From NCBI GenBank assembly GCA_023213395.1, contig CM041465.1:133059741-133123740 (forward strand): a stretch of DNA of 64,000 bases. Reading direction: 5' to 3'. Every line of letters starts with the position of its first letter. The stretch's first letter is position 1. A model generated the notes under the pieces. The model did not search any database. It was given only the letters and a program-made list of their open reading frames with translations, and was not told the DNA's origin. This DNA is from Cycas panzhihuaensis. Its lineage: Eukaryota > Cycadophyta. Position numbers and translations under genes: made by a program. Shown in pieces: positions 21,621 to 33,060 of this stretch.

Positions 21621-24600
21621 ACTACATGATCTACAACAATGGTGCTGTCAAGCTTCGAAAGATATACACTCTTGAACAACAACTTTTTGTTAATGGATAT
21701 AGACTCGAGCTATATCTTCAACAATTCACTCGAGAACAATTTGTCTGGACAATGCACAAACAAGTTGACCTCTGGTTGATATAGGAAGAATGTTTTCTAT
21801 CATGGATATGGATGGTAGTTGCGGTCAACCAATAGAGTACTTAGTTTTCTTTTGTACTTGTAAATATGGGAAAAAACCCAGTTATTTATTTAGAATGGCC
21901 TAGGATGTAGGAGATCTATTTTTAATTTCATTTGATCAGCTACCTCCTATAGTGCACCTAGGATGGATTGATTTGCATGAACAAAAATATAATAACAACA
22001 AGAGAAAGATAGAAAAAGGAAAAGTATAAAACACTCATGCAACACAATGCAATATGCAAGCATCTTATCCTTCATGTTGAAGACCTTGTTAATCTTCAAC
22101 ATAAGATAAAAATATTGCAAGGACATGGGCTCTGATTCATGAATGGCATACATCTGTACAAGAAGACAACAACATAACCCATTAGATTTGTGCCATCTAC
22201 ACTACCAGTTAACAATGATCATTCAAGAATGTGCATTTTCCTTGCATAAGTAAGAAGTTAGCACACATTTAAGCTGATCTATTATTAATTTATACTACCT
22301 AAAGACCATCTTAATACCACATCATATAAGGGAAATATTTAATCTTTTGTATCCCTAAGTGAAAATGTATTCATTGACACAAGTAGGGGGAAGAAAAATG
22401 CATAACCCAGACTAGGTTGTTCACTATCATATGATTTAATGCATGGTTACTGGAGGTAACCAATTTGAGTTTTTTTCCCGAGAGGCAGGGGAGGGGGGGT
22501 GTGAGGCATCAAGATGCCTAAAGGAAGGTCCCATCAAATCAAAGTGTGGAAGGTCAAAAAGTGTAGCAAAGCTCAAAGAATGCTCATGTATTTGTTATGT
22601 GGGGACAAAGAAATTTAGAATAGAGTCTTGTAAGAACTCAAGAGTTGAGTCACAACAATTTAACCAACAGAGGTAATGGATATTAACCGGCAAATAGAGG
22701 TGGCAAATTTAGCAAACAAATAGAGGCAATGGATTTTAATTCAACAGGCTTCACAAATTCGTGAGTGATTTTCTAAGTACAAAAATCATTGTCTGAATCA
22801 TTCAGTTAGTAGAACAAAAGGGGAAAATGTAGCTCAGGTCAAAGCATATAACCGAGGCTAGGAAGGCAATAGATGCACCAAAACTGGAGCAAGGTTCATT
22901 TGTGGAAGAGATTGTAACCACAACCTTAGAAGGAACAAAGTCGAAAATTTTCTTAGGAGAAACATTCACCCATAGTAAGAAAAAAAAAATGATCCAAGGA
23001 AATAATGTCAAAAGGAGGGAAGAATCCAAAATTTACTCCCAACAAGAAGATGAATTCAAAAACCCAACAATAGAGAATAAAAAGAAGAATCTGATGGGTT
23101 ACTCACAAGAAGGTGAATGCAGAAGGAATAGGAGGTGATTTGTTGAAGATCACGATAAGGGTAGAGCTAGATTCAAAGCATATAATTGATGAAAATCTCT
23201 AGCTTTAAGACAACCTAAGAAGGAATGATTTATGGTATCTTTGTTACTCTTAGTTCCCATCTTTTACTAGAGGAGATATAGAAGAATATATTACAAATTT
23301 TAGAGATGAAGAGGACATGAGATCTAAATCACTCCAAATTTGTTTGCGAAGTCATTGGGAGTGTCTAAAGAAGGGGCTATTTGGCAGTCACAAACTAAAA
23401 AGGGGGAATTCCAGGAGTTAATAAAATGTCATGACTAAAGAACATCGAGGACAAAAATTTCCTAGGGGAGTGCCTATAATTTTCATCATTGAACCATGGG
23501 GATTATTGGCTAACATGTTACCTAAGCATGTTTTTTGTTCAGTTCAACCTACTTATGTAACAACTTAGCATCTCTAAATTTTGAACACTTGGAGGGAAGA
23601 AAAACAAATGAACATGGGAGAAATCATAAAATCAACTCTTAAATGAAACATAAATACAAAGACTCATAAACTACAACATTCAAAAATCTAAACCGAAGGG
23701 GGAGACAAAGCAAGAAGATTAGATCCTTGAAGGGAAGAATTTAGTTTCTTGAAAGGAAGTTGGGGAGAAGATAGAGACAAATTTTGTCCTTGAAAACAAA
23801 GTTAAAATAGTTACAGGAAAAGGTCTATGAAATGAGCAAATAGTTGGAAGAAGGTGGGAAGAAACAAGCCCAAAATTTGACAAAAACAGTGATAGAAAGA
23901 TAGGAGGAGGAATTGAAATATGACAAGCACAAGGAAGAGAAATTTAAGATCTCTACGGCAATGTTCAATTTGTTAGAGTTAGTCCATACTTGTAGAATAC
24001 CTCTTAGGACACATACAATATCATATATCAAGAGAAAGTTGCTTTCCTTAGAATTCGGTCATGTTTAACAATGAGTCCATTGGTGGATGGTTCATGGGAA
24101 ACCTTTAAATCTTTCTGAGAGATTTATAACAAAGATGATAAGGATTTGATGGATGAAATGTTTTTGTGCAATGAATTTAAATGCTCATTAGAGGAGAACC
24201 CCAATAATTTATGGGGAATATTCATAGCATAACTTGCTGATCAACTTGCATGAATGAGATGAAGAGGGCTACGACTGAGGAGGCATATAGGAAAACGGAG
24301 TATGTTATTCATCAACCTATGAAGAAGAACAATTAAAGTCTTGTTGAATCAATTACCCTTCATAACAAACTTAATAACTGAAGAGTAGGTTTGTTATGAA
24401 GGAAAACAATTGGAATCTTGTTGAATCAATTTCCCTTCATAACAAACTTATAGCTAAAGAGTATGTTTGTCGAACATATGCAGCAAGCCAACAACAAGTG
24501 TTATCTCATTGGGATGCTGAGAAGGAAAGGATGATGAGGTAGTAATGATGGTTTCAAAAGTTACACAAAGTTTGTGCAATGGTTTGAGATAGTTGGAGCC

Positions 24601-24984
24601 TTATTGTTATGATGAGTATAAGTTGGTAACCTCCAAAATTGTTAGGTGATATATAGACTCAGGGTGGTACAGGCCCATGGATTGGCATCATGTTTTAATC
24701 ACGCCTTCTCTTCATGCTTTTTTAGAAGCAAGTTGTGGCAAGACGAACACATCACTTTTCCTTTCGAGTGGCTTGGAGAGCCAATCTTGGAATGGACCTT
24801 GAGAAATGTTGATATTTTGAACTTACGACAAGAATATGCTTGATTGCATTGGCTAATACTAGATTCAACATCTAGACTTGATGTGCAAATTCTTTCCCAA
24901 CTAGAGCAAAAGATAAAAGACAATGAGAAACATATCAAAAGCAACCTATTAGGGATGAAGGGAAGACAATTAAGGGGAAAACAA
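21621..24984 (+). other. TatC downstream interval, no domain recognised
   Basis: About 3.4 kb between RNase H and the 3' LTR. I looked on both strands for integrase HHCC and DDE motifs and found none. Plus-strand open pieces at 22443-22676, 22902-23138 and 24646-24843 are K/E-rich or unremarkable and match nothing I know. OTA elements often carry long non-coding or extra-ORF regions here, so this may be normal for the lineage or may be another unrecognised insertion. A polypurine run, AAGGGGAAAACAA, abuts the 3' LTR. Confidence 0.5.
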
Positions 24985-25741
24985 TGAGGCCCATTTTGTC
25001 CCTAATCACCCTCTGAATTGACTACCTTTTTCTTGCTTTCATGATGATTTTGTAAGCCTTAGGGCACTCTAAATAAGTCTTAGTCCTAGAATGTTGTCTT
25101 TTCTATTTTGAGAAAATTGCCTCTTATGGCAACTTTTTAACGTAACTCCTAACTTACTGACATCTGTGATGCAATAACTCAATAGTTACCAACAAATTGC
25201 TACTAGTTAGTTACAAACATGTAAACATATTAAGACACTATGTTTCATCTGACGACTACCTACCAAGACTTGCGAGCAGTTGTCATAATTTACTAAGTCA
25301 TGTGTAAATGCTTGTTCTCATTGTTAATGAAGCAATAGAAGGGATTTTTTAGAGTTCATTGGTTGTTCTTCCTCCCATGTTTGTGTGCCCATTCAGCCAT
25401 CTCGAATAGACCTCTATGCCACTGTTATAGATGAGAGGGGAGTGTTTCCAATTGTAGGGGTAGCACTATGAGATGGTACTTGTGTATTTTGGTTAATTTC
25501 TTTCTAATTTTGTTTGTTGGGCCTTTACTTCTACAAAGGGTATATGATAGAATCGTATGAATGAAAAACCAATTAGCAAGCAATTTAGTAGGAGTTTGAT
25601 TGTTGTTTGCAAAGCCTCAATTTGGTGACTTTTTAGTTTGTTGGTTCAGAAGATTTTGTATCCCAGGTTGATACAATTTCTTTATTGGGTTTCCATAGAA
25701 CTTTCATTGGAGTTGTAGAACCAATTCAAGAGGGATCGACA
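24985..25741 (+). repeat. 3' LTR of TatC (757 bp, uninterrupted)
   Basis: TG start (TGAGGCCCATTTTG) after the polypurine run; end near ATCGACA. It aligns with both parts of the 5' LTR and so shows the ChrD insertion site in its empty state (CCAATTGTAGGGGTAG near 25452). Confidence 0.85.
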
Positions 25742-25934
25742 AGTCATAGGAACCCTACTTCACTAACAACTTTTGGCAAGGATTTTCGCAAGCAATAGAC
25801 ATGACAATCTACACAAGTATAACATACCACCCCTAAAGCAATAGAAACATAGAAGCAGTACACAAATGTTTAGAAGGATACCTAAGGAATTATGCAAGGG
25901 ATAAATAAATCACATAAATTAAATGGCTTTACTT
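25742..25934 (+). pseudogene. GypE gypsy integrase fragment, left half
   Basis: A plus-strand frame reads TNNFWQGFSQAIDMTIYTSI, then TYHP*SN and NIEAVHKCLEGYLRNYARDK. This matches the gypsy integrase stretch FTS-FW...[17 protein letters not shown]...; the catalytic Glu is kept (IEAV). It starts abruptly at the TatC 3' LTR end and stops at the Cop3 5' LTR (IKWLYF). The same reading resumes at 32937. The upstream integrase half was not found left of TatC. Confidence 0.82.
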
Positions 25935-26226
25935 TGTTGGAATAATGTCCACATTGGAGCAATTGCCCGCATTGGGGTGATTACCCACATTGGAGCAGTT
26001 ACCTATATCTTGGGTCAATATCTCGTGCTAGCACATTGTTAGGCGTTTGTCAATGCCAGTCAGTGGTGGACCTTGAGAGGTGTGCCAAATCCTCTCGGTC
26101 CCACTTATATCTATAGGGGGTCCGAAGACCCTGGTGTTCATCAACAACACCTTCCTTACAAATTGCTAGTTACTCCTCCCTTGCATGCATTTGCTTCTTC
26201 TTTGCTATTGTCCTCTAATTCCATCA
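25935..26226 (+). repeat. 5' LTR of Cop3 (292 bp)
   Basis: TGTTGGAATAATG...TTCCATCA. Near its start are imperfect copies of CCCACATTGGGGYGATTA (period about 18), present in both LTRs. It shares TATCTATAGGGGGTC and GTGTTCAT-GACACCACCTTCC-like sequence with the 3' LTR and, more weakly, with the CopH LTR. Confidence 0.93.
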
Positions 26227-26228
26227 TT

Positions 26229-26242
26229 TGGTATTAGAGCCA
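26229..26242 (+). other. Primer binding site of Cop3
   Basis: TGGTATTAGAGCCA lies two bases after the LTR. It is the initiator tRNA-Met type TGGTATCAGAGCC with one C to T change. Confidence 0.85.
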
Positions 26243-28494
26243 TAATGCTCCTCCTCATGTTGTCTTGCATTTGTCAACTTCTGTTTGTCCTTCAATCAAC
26301 TTAGAGAATCAAGTGGGTAAGGTGCACATAGTATCATTGCATCTGTTTGAAGAGGTGTAGAAAGCCTTGTCTATTTTTTCAGGCTATTTATCTCTATATT
26401 AGAATTGTTGCATTAAATCAATGTCAGAGTGCCCATTCTGTATATGTCTCAAATTTGTGGTATTGTTTCTTTATAAGTGTGTTTCAGTAGTGTTGTTTCT
26501 GCTTGGGCTTGCTTGTTTGCTTTTCTCATCACTCTCTACTTTTGGTTGGTGTAACTGCCCATCCAACTACAACAACTTTGTGCCCACTTAGCAAGAGGAG
26601 TGCCTCTAATTGAAGCCTGAAATCGTCTCAGATCCATAAGCTCCTCTCTCATATCATTCACCATTGACTTGGCCTATAAAGGATTTGCGTCTATTTGCAC
26701 ATTCTCTCCTTTTTTATCCTTGTGTAGTCCACTTAGCCAAAGTATCCTAAGAATGGAGAGCACATTTCATGTGGAGAATTGTGAGGAGAAAGTAGTTGAA
26801 TGCAGCCAACATCCTGACGTGCCCTTTCCAGGCCAACGTCTTTTGAAGTCTTCGTCTTTTGCTTCACCTTCCCCTTTATCTATACATCTGCCTTTCCTCA
26901 TTCTTGGGAAGACATAGGTAAAATGATCCACCCCGACTCTCTTTTTCTGGGTTTTCCTTGATCTAGATCAAGGTTCACACTACTACATAAGTGCAAAAAC
27001 AACAAGGGACAGTGACGAATTCTACTGATTTGTAACTACGCATATTTATTATAGAACAATCATGGCATCCATCTCATTGTGCATTGACTCTTGTCTATTG
27101 CGTCTGGATTGAGTTGGTCGCCATTTTCATGTGGTCTACATTCTATGTCTACGTTCATCTTACGCATCCTCTAATGACCAGTGCGTCTAAAATTCAACTG
27201 TTTTGCATACTTGCATTTGGTGTTCTAGTGAATCCATGTGTTTGTCTCCATGACTGTTATGTTCAACTATTGATTTATGTGAAGATCTATTTGTGTGTAT
27301 TAAATCCTAGTCTTACCATGCACCATGGAACTACGTTTCCATTTGTGGAAATCCTCGCCTGTATCACAATGTTGTGTAAGCCAACACATTCCATTTACAT
27401 CTCCATGACCATGGTTATATCTTAGCTAGCATTTGTGATCTGTCTAGATAAATATTTATCTCACATCTACTTTTTTCAGTGTGTTGTGTTATTATTTTCT
27501 CGTATCGAAGGGACTGGCACCTAATCTACCTTCATTTGTCCGTTTGGTTGTTCATTCACACTCCATTTTTGAGACTCTAGCTTGCATATTTGGATGTCCT
27601 TACGAAATGGTGCGTCAAGTATTGGCTCCATTTGTTAGCCATGCACTGTATGTGATTCTTCTAACTTAGAGTTCTGGTGCATGTTACACATCTCAATTTT
27701 GAAGAGAACATGTAAACATTCATGGAGTGAGTTCTAGTTTGAAATTGATAAGTTATCGTAGCAAACCCCTTGTCATACAACTTGCAGGTCACTTTTAGCA
27801 TTCAAGTGACCAGGGGGTAGTTTTTAAAGGGGCTAAGTTTTCTTTTTTCAAGGAGGCTGCCTTGTTTTGTGTACTTGTTTTTGCTTTAGCAAGCATAACG
27901 GTCACTTGTGGGGTCCATTTTCAAATATGCCAACTCCAAAGCATTCTTCATTTCCACCTGAACGAAATGAGTGGTCACATGCCTATGTTGAAATTGCATT
28001 TGATATTTCATTTGATGACTAAAAGTTGATAAAAAATTTCTTTGTAGTTCATGTGCTAAAGGGTTCTTTATCATTTTTAATCTCCTTGTACTATTTAAAG
28101 CATAACTTGGTCATAAAATGCCAGAATCAAGTGTCCTTTAAAGCGTTGGGCTCATATTTTGATCTTCTATTGAGTGAATGGTCTTTTAAGTACTTTTGAA
28201 ATCATTTGATGTAATATTTTTATGTTCAAAGTTGATGCTAGTTTGTGGACTTCCTGTGAATTGATTCTTGAACAAGCTTAGCAAAACTTCACTTTGTAAT
28301 CACAATTAATACAAAATTATTTGCCTTGGAGGAGGTTGAGTCCTAGTTGGGACACTTTTGCATGTCCCATAGTTGAAGGACAATTTGGCTTGTGTTTTTT
28401 GAATACCTTCATTGCCTTGCTTAAGTGCATTTCAGTATATCATTTAAGCACTATATCTTTTCAAAGTAGTTTATTTTAAGGCAATTTTTTTATC
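26243..28494 (+). other. Cop3 long leader, no recognised coding sequence
   Basis: About 2.25 kb between primer site and gag ATG. The longest plus-strand open pieces are 27084-27425 (hydrophobic, C/H/Y-rich) and 26669-26917; neither matches a family I know. Pyrimidine-rich stretches alternate with AT-rich ones. I saw no internal LTR, target duplication or poly(A) tail that would mark a separate insertion. It could be a lineage-specific leader or captured foreign sequence. Confidence 0.5.
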
Positions 28495-29510
28495 ATGGCC
28501 TCTAATATAAGCAATATAATGGTACCTAAATTTAATGGTACAAATTTCTTGCATTGGAATCATAGGATGAAACCTATCTTTGTGTCAAAAAATATGTGGG
28601 ATTTGATTGAGACAGGTTATGGGGCATTTGATCTTAGTGCTACCGAAGATCAAAAGAAGTCCTACAAAATGAATGAAAAGCAAGATAATGAAGCCTTGAT
28701 GTTCATTTTCTGTGCATTGGAGGACCACATATTTCCAAGAGTTAATGAGATGAGTACATCAAAGGAAACATAGATGCTTTGAAGACCATCTACGAAGGAG
28801 CTGTTGCATCAAAACTCCAAACACTAAGGAGTAGATTTGAAAACTATAGGATAAATAATAATGAAGGGATAAATGACTTTATAATTAAGGTACAAGGCAT
28901 AGTCAATCAAATGAGGGCTTTAGGAGATGCCATTAGTGAAAAAGGGTGGTAGAAAAGATCCCAAGGTGTGTTAGTGATATCAAAAGGTTTGAAATGGTTT
29001 CAACAAGCATTGAGGTCTCTAAAGACCTAACTACACTCAAGCTTCATCAACTTAGTGCAATGTTACGTGTTGGAAAGAAAAACGGGGATAGTGAATTATT
29101 AAAACATGCTTTTGCCACTAAGACAAAGATTAGGCCAAAGTTCTAGGGGAAGAAGTAAATCTCTTTGAGGAAGAGGTTAAAATTTTAGAAACCAAGGGCA
29201 ATTTCATCAAAGACAAGGTCAAGCTTATTAAGGGCAAGGGAAATACCATCAAGGTCAAGGTCAAAATCAATTTCATAAAGGACAAATCAAGGGCAAAGAC
29301 AATACTTTTAAGGCTAATTTAATCAATGCCAAGGACAAGTTTTTAGGCCTCAAGGAAGAGGTAGAGGACAAAGTCCAAGGGGTAGGAATCAAGAACAAAA
29401 AGGAAGGAATCCTAGAGGTAGAGAAACAATGCAATATTCCTGTTGTCATAGAAGTGGACAATTAGAAATGAATTGTTTCACAAAAAGGTTCAACATGCAA
29501 AGAGGAATAG
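28495..29510 (+). pseudogene. Cop3 gag
   Basis: The start is the ATG at 28495 (MASNISNIMVPKFNGTNFLH), then HWNHRMKPIFVSKNMWDLIE, the copia gag N-terminus. After a stop near 28771 it continues ALKTIYEGAVASKLQTLRSR, NDFIIKVQGIVNQMRALGD, and after a frameshift near 28945 VSDIKRFEMVSTSIEVSKDL. A G/Q/K/R-rich linker (about 29150-29400) leads to a knuckle YSCCHRSGQLEMNC (about 29435-29475), where the first Cys and the His of CX2CX4HX4C are Tyr and Gln. RNA packaging would be impaired. Confidence 0.88.
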
Positions 29511-29998
29511 ATAATACAACAGTTGAAGAACAAAGGGAAAATGAGAGATTCTTCCTATCAAGTCTAATAGCCAATGAAGAAGAAGATAGTCAGTATATTA
29601 ACTCAGAATGCTCTACCCATATTACACATAGAGAAGAATGGTTCAAGGAGTTGGGCAACACCAAAAAAAGCAAGATCATGTTTGGAGACAACACTACTCA
29701 AGCTACAATTAATAAAGGAAATGTAACCATCCAAACAGACTTTGGAGAAACAAGATGTATCAATGATGTACTCCATGCCTCTGCACTTAAGAAAAACTTG
29801 TTATCAGTGAGACAAATGATGGGGAAAAAGTACAAGGTTATCTTTGCCGATGGTGAGTGCACCATTAAGGATAAACTGAGGAATAAGACAATAGTTGCTA
29901 AGGGTCAAATGACTAGTGATCGATTGTTTAAATTAGTTATTCCCTCAATTGATTACTATGCTTTGAAGGCATCAATTAATGTGGATAGTGCAACTTGA
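29429..29998 (+). pseudogene. Cop3 protease and GAG-pre-integrase start (open frame)
   Basis: A 189-codon open frame. The protease active site reads YINSECSTHIT (about 29598-29630) where YIDSGASTHMT-like sequence is expected, so the catalytic Asp is Asn and the Gly is Glu. IMFGDNTTQATINKGNVTIQ and INDVLHASALKKNLLSVRQM are typical copia protease downstream sequence. TAG/TGA-type changes separate this frame from the integrase frame, which starts 34 bases later. Confidence 0.88.
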
Positions 29999-30031
29999 CA
30001 TAAAAAACTTGGCCATAGGAACTATAACAAC

Positions 30032-31177
30032 TTGGCATTAATGGAAAAAATGGAAATGGTGATAGGTCTACCTGACATTGAACATGGCAAAGAAGTATGT
30101 GAAGGTTATATACTAGGCAGACAACAAAAGGAAGGATTCCTTAATAACAATTATAAGGCAAATGGGACTCTTCAACTAGTGTACACAGATCCATGTGGAC
30201 CAATGGATGTACTTTCACTTGGAGGAGCCAAGTATTTCATAACTTTCATTGATGACTTTACAATAGTGGTTCGGGTTTACTTTCTCAAATACAAGTCAAA
30301 TGCACTTCAATGTTTTATTGATTTCAAAGTTATGATCGAAAGACATAGTGGATATAAGATATTAACCCTTAGATTAGATAATGGGGGAGAATTCATTTCG
30401 AATGAATTCAAGGATTATTGCAGATGTTTTGGGATAAGGAAGCAATTTACTAATTCTTACACCCCTCAACAAAATGGTGTAGCAGAAAGGAAGAGCAGGA
30501 CTATTGTTGAGATGGCTAGGAGTATGCTTAAGGATAAGCATCTTGGCAAGGAATATTGGGCAAAATCTATACATACAATTGTTTATTTGTTAAATAGATG
30601 TACAACTAAGGCAGTGAAATGGGTTACACCTGAGGAAGCTTGGATAGGTTACAAACCAAACATCAAACACTTAAGAGTTTTTGGGTGCATAGCTTATGCA
30701 CATGTTCTAGAACAAAGAAGGAAAAAATCGAATGACAAAAGTACCAAGTGCATATTTATACGATATAGTGACTCATCAAGATCTTATAAGTTATATGACT
30801 CCAAGAGTAAAATAATCATCATGAGCATGGATGTCATCTTCAAAGAAGATGAATTATATCAAGCGGAAGTTATTGAAGAAGTCAAGGGCAAAAACATTAT
30901 GATTGAAGTAGACTCTAACTTAAGTGGTACAAATGTACCTAGTGCAAGTGAACCGGGACCATCTACTTCAAATCAAAAGGTTCCAAAATGGGTACAAAGG
31001 GCTCATAACCCTCAAAATATCTTAAACACTAACTTTGAGAGAAGAAAAACAAGATCTCAAAGGGTAAACTTTGCACTTATGACTCAAGTCATGGAGTCAA
31101 ATGAGCCTCACAACTTTGAAAAGGCTAATAGCCAAGATGAATGGAAAAATGCAATAAGGAAGAATACAATGCCTTAG
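30032..31177 (+). pseudogene. Cop3 integrase (381-codon open frame, DDE triad kept)
   Basis: The longest open frame in the window. HHCC: HKKLGHRNYNN just upstream, and CEGYILGRQQ, where the last Cys is Tyr. Catalytic triad intact: D in VYTDPCGPM (about 30185), D in LRLDNGGEF (about 30375), E in NGVAERKSR (about 30490). The C-terminal part has LRVFGCIAYAHV, SRSYKLYDSKSKIIIMSMDV and a P/S-rich linker, then TRSQRVNFALMTQ leading to RT. The frame ends at a TAG near 31175. It remains open although gag, protease and RT are damaged. Confidence 0.92.
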
Positions 31178-31189
31178 TAAAGAATGACA

Positions 31190-32640
31190 CATGAGAGTTA
31201 GTTGATTTGCCATCTAGAAAGAATGTCATAGGAACAAAATGGGTCTACAAAATCAAGTATAAATTAGATGGGTCCATTGACAAATACAAGGCAATATTAG
31301 TTGTAAAAGGCTATGCTCAAATTAAAGACATAAACTATAATGAAACATTTGCACTTGTTGCAAGGTTGGAAACAATTAGATTAATCATGGCCTTAGCTGC
31401 ACAACAAGGTTGGATAGTCCATTAAATGGATGCGAAGAGTGCCTTCCTTAATGGATATGTTGATGAGGAGATCTATGCCCAACAATCCAAGGGTTTTAAA
31501 GTGAAGGGAAAGGAAGACAAGGTCTACAAACTTAAAAAGGCCTTGTATGGACTCAAATAGGCACCTAGAGCATGGTACTCTAGGATTGATAAATGTTTTA
31601 AACGTAAAGGATTCTTAAGATGCCAATCAAACCCAATTTGTATATCAAATTGGAAGGAAGTTCAATATTAATTGTGGATTTATATGTGGATAACCTAGTA
31701 TATATTGGGAATTGTGACTACTTATCCCAAAAGTTTAAGGAAAATATGTGCAAAGAGTTTGAAGTGACAGACTTGGAACTTATACATTATTTCTTAGGCA
31801 TTGAAGTATGGAAGAATGAAAAAGGGATTTTTGTGTCACAAAGGAACTCACATATTGGATATGTTGCATAAATTTAACATGGATAGTTATAAGCCAGTTG
31901 CAACACCAGCAGAGGTTGGGTTAAAATTGTCTAAGTTTGAGGACTCTTAATCAATTGATTGTACACTTTATAAGCAGTTGATTGAGAGCCTTATTTACTT
32001 GACTTCAACTCAACCAGTCATTATGTATGCAGTCAATGTGGTTTCCAGGTTTATGCATAAGCCTAAAGTAAAACAATGGCAGGTAGCCAAAAGGATTTAC
32101 AGGTATCTTAGAGGTACTGTTGCATATGGTTTACATTACAAGCCATCAGGGGATTATACACTGATTGGTTATACAGACTCAGACTAGACAAGTTGTATAG
32201 ATGACAAGAAATCTATTTCAGGTTATGCATTTAGTTTGGGTTCGATAGAAGTAGCATGGAGTTCAAAGAAGTAGGCAAAAATTTCTCTCTCTACTACAAA
32301 AGTAGAGTACAAAGCAGTTGTAGTAGGAGCTTATGAGACAGTTTGTCTTAAGAGATTGCTTTAGGATTTACAAGAAGAACAAATTGATGCCACACCGTTG
32401 TTTTGTGATAATCAAAGCATAATTTAAATGACAAGGAATCTAGTGTTTCACGACAGAACAAAACACATTGAAACACAACATCACTTTATCAGAGAGTTTG
32501 TACAGCAAGATGAATTGGAGTTGGTCTATTCTAGCACTGAGGATTAGGTGGCAGACATCTTCACAAAAGAACTTAGCAAAATAAAATTTACCAAATTCAG
32601 AGATAAACTTGGAGTCTCCCCAAATGGATATTATAAGGGG
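31190..32640 (+). pseudogene. Cop3 RT and RNase H
   Basis: RT: SRKNVIGTKWVYKIKYKLDG, MDAKSAFLNGYVDEEIY, KKALYGLK*APRAWYSRIDK; the active site LYVDNLVYIGN (about 31685) has the second Asp of YVDD changed to Asn. RNase H: LIESLIYLTSTQP, VAKRIYRYLRGTVAYGLHYK, LIGYTDSD, LFCDNQSII*MTRN, KHIETQHHFIREFVQ and ADIFTKELSKIKF, ending VSPNGYYKGK. At least six stops, most readable as CAA/CAG or TGG mutated to stop, plus frameshifts near 31615 and 31870. The 3' end runs into the polypurine tract AAGGGGAAAA. Confidence 0.92.
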
Positions 32641-32644
32641 AAAA

Positions 32645-32936
32645 TGTTGGAATAATGCCCACATTGGGGTGATTGCCCATATTGGGGCAATTATCCACAT
32701 GGGGACGATTACCCATATCTTGGTTCAATATCTTGTGCCAGCACATTGTCAGGTGTTTGTCAACACCAAGCGGAGGTGGACCTTCAAAGGTGTGCCAAAT
32801 TCTCTTAGTCTTGTCTGTATCTATAGGGGGTCTAAAAACCCTAGTGTTCATTGACACCACCTTCCTTATAGATTGTTGGTTACTCCTCCCTTGCATACAT
32901 TTACTTCTTCTCTACTCTTGTCCTTTGATTCCATCA
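32645..32936 (+). repeat. 3' LTR of Cop3 (292 bp)
   Basis: Same length and ends as the 5' copy (TGTTGGAATAATG...TTCCATCA), directly after the polypurine tract. Confidence 0.93.
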
Positions 32937-33060
32937 CACTTTGGCCAAATTTTGATATAATATGACATACTATTGAGCAATAAAGATGATACCATTTATG
33001 GCATTCTAATGGTACCCACTCTCTTCAATAAAATAATATCTAAGCGTAAACACTAAGGTC
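32937..33060 (+). pseudogene. GypE gypsy integrase fragment, right half
   Basis: Continues the frame broken at 25934. With one copy of the duplicated pentamer removed, the joined reading is KWLYFGQI*YNMTYY*AIKM, then IPFMAF, matching the gypsy pattern [28 protein letters not shown]. It fades out near 33050; no GPY/F module or LTR follows. Confidence 0.8.

Larger units (their letters stand above)
13771..25741 (+). mobile_element. TatC: Tat/Athila-like (OTA) gypsy retrotransposon, interrupted by ChrD
   Basis: The two LTRs are colinear: 13771-14261 plus 17432-17718 (about 778 bp once ChrD is removed) and 24985-25741 (757 bp). The primer site is tRNA-Asp type; gag, protease, RT and the start of RNase H follow in order on the plus strand. 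RT sequence features (KDHFLIPFIDQVLD, PWGTFAYRVLPFGL, DYMDDFSIY) are those of the OTA clade. Integrase was not found; about 3.4 kb of unassigned sequence lies before the 3' LTR. The flanking pentamers ATATT and AGTCA do not match, so the ends may have been reshaped after insertion. Confidence 0.85.
25935..32936 (+). mobile_element. Cop3: full-length Ty1/copia retrotransposon nested in GypE
   Basis: 7002 bp with two LTRs of identical length (292 bp), an initiator-Met primer site, gag, protease, integrase, RT, RNase H and a polypurine tract (32635-32644). The flanking pentamers TACTT and CACTT match 4/5, and joining them restores the GypE integrase frame. By eye I count roughly 55 differences in 292 LTR positions (about 19%), so it is an old insertion. 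Gag starts 2.27 kb after the primer site, an unusually long leader. Confidence 0.94.

Noticed and set aside
27084-27425. 113-codon plus-strand open frame in the Cop3 leader
   Set aside because: No recognised motif, hydrophobic low-information composition, no coding context. Kept only as part of the unexplained leader.
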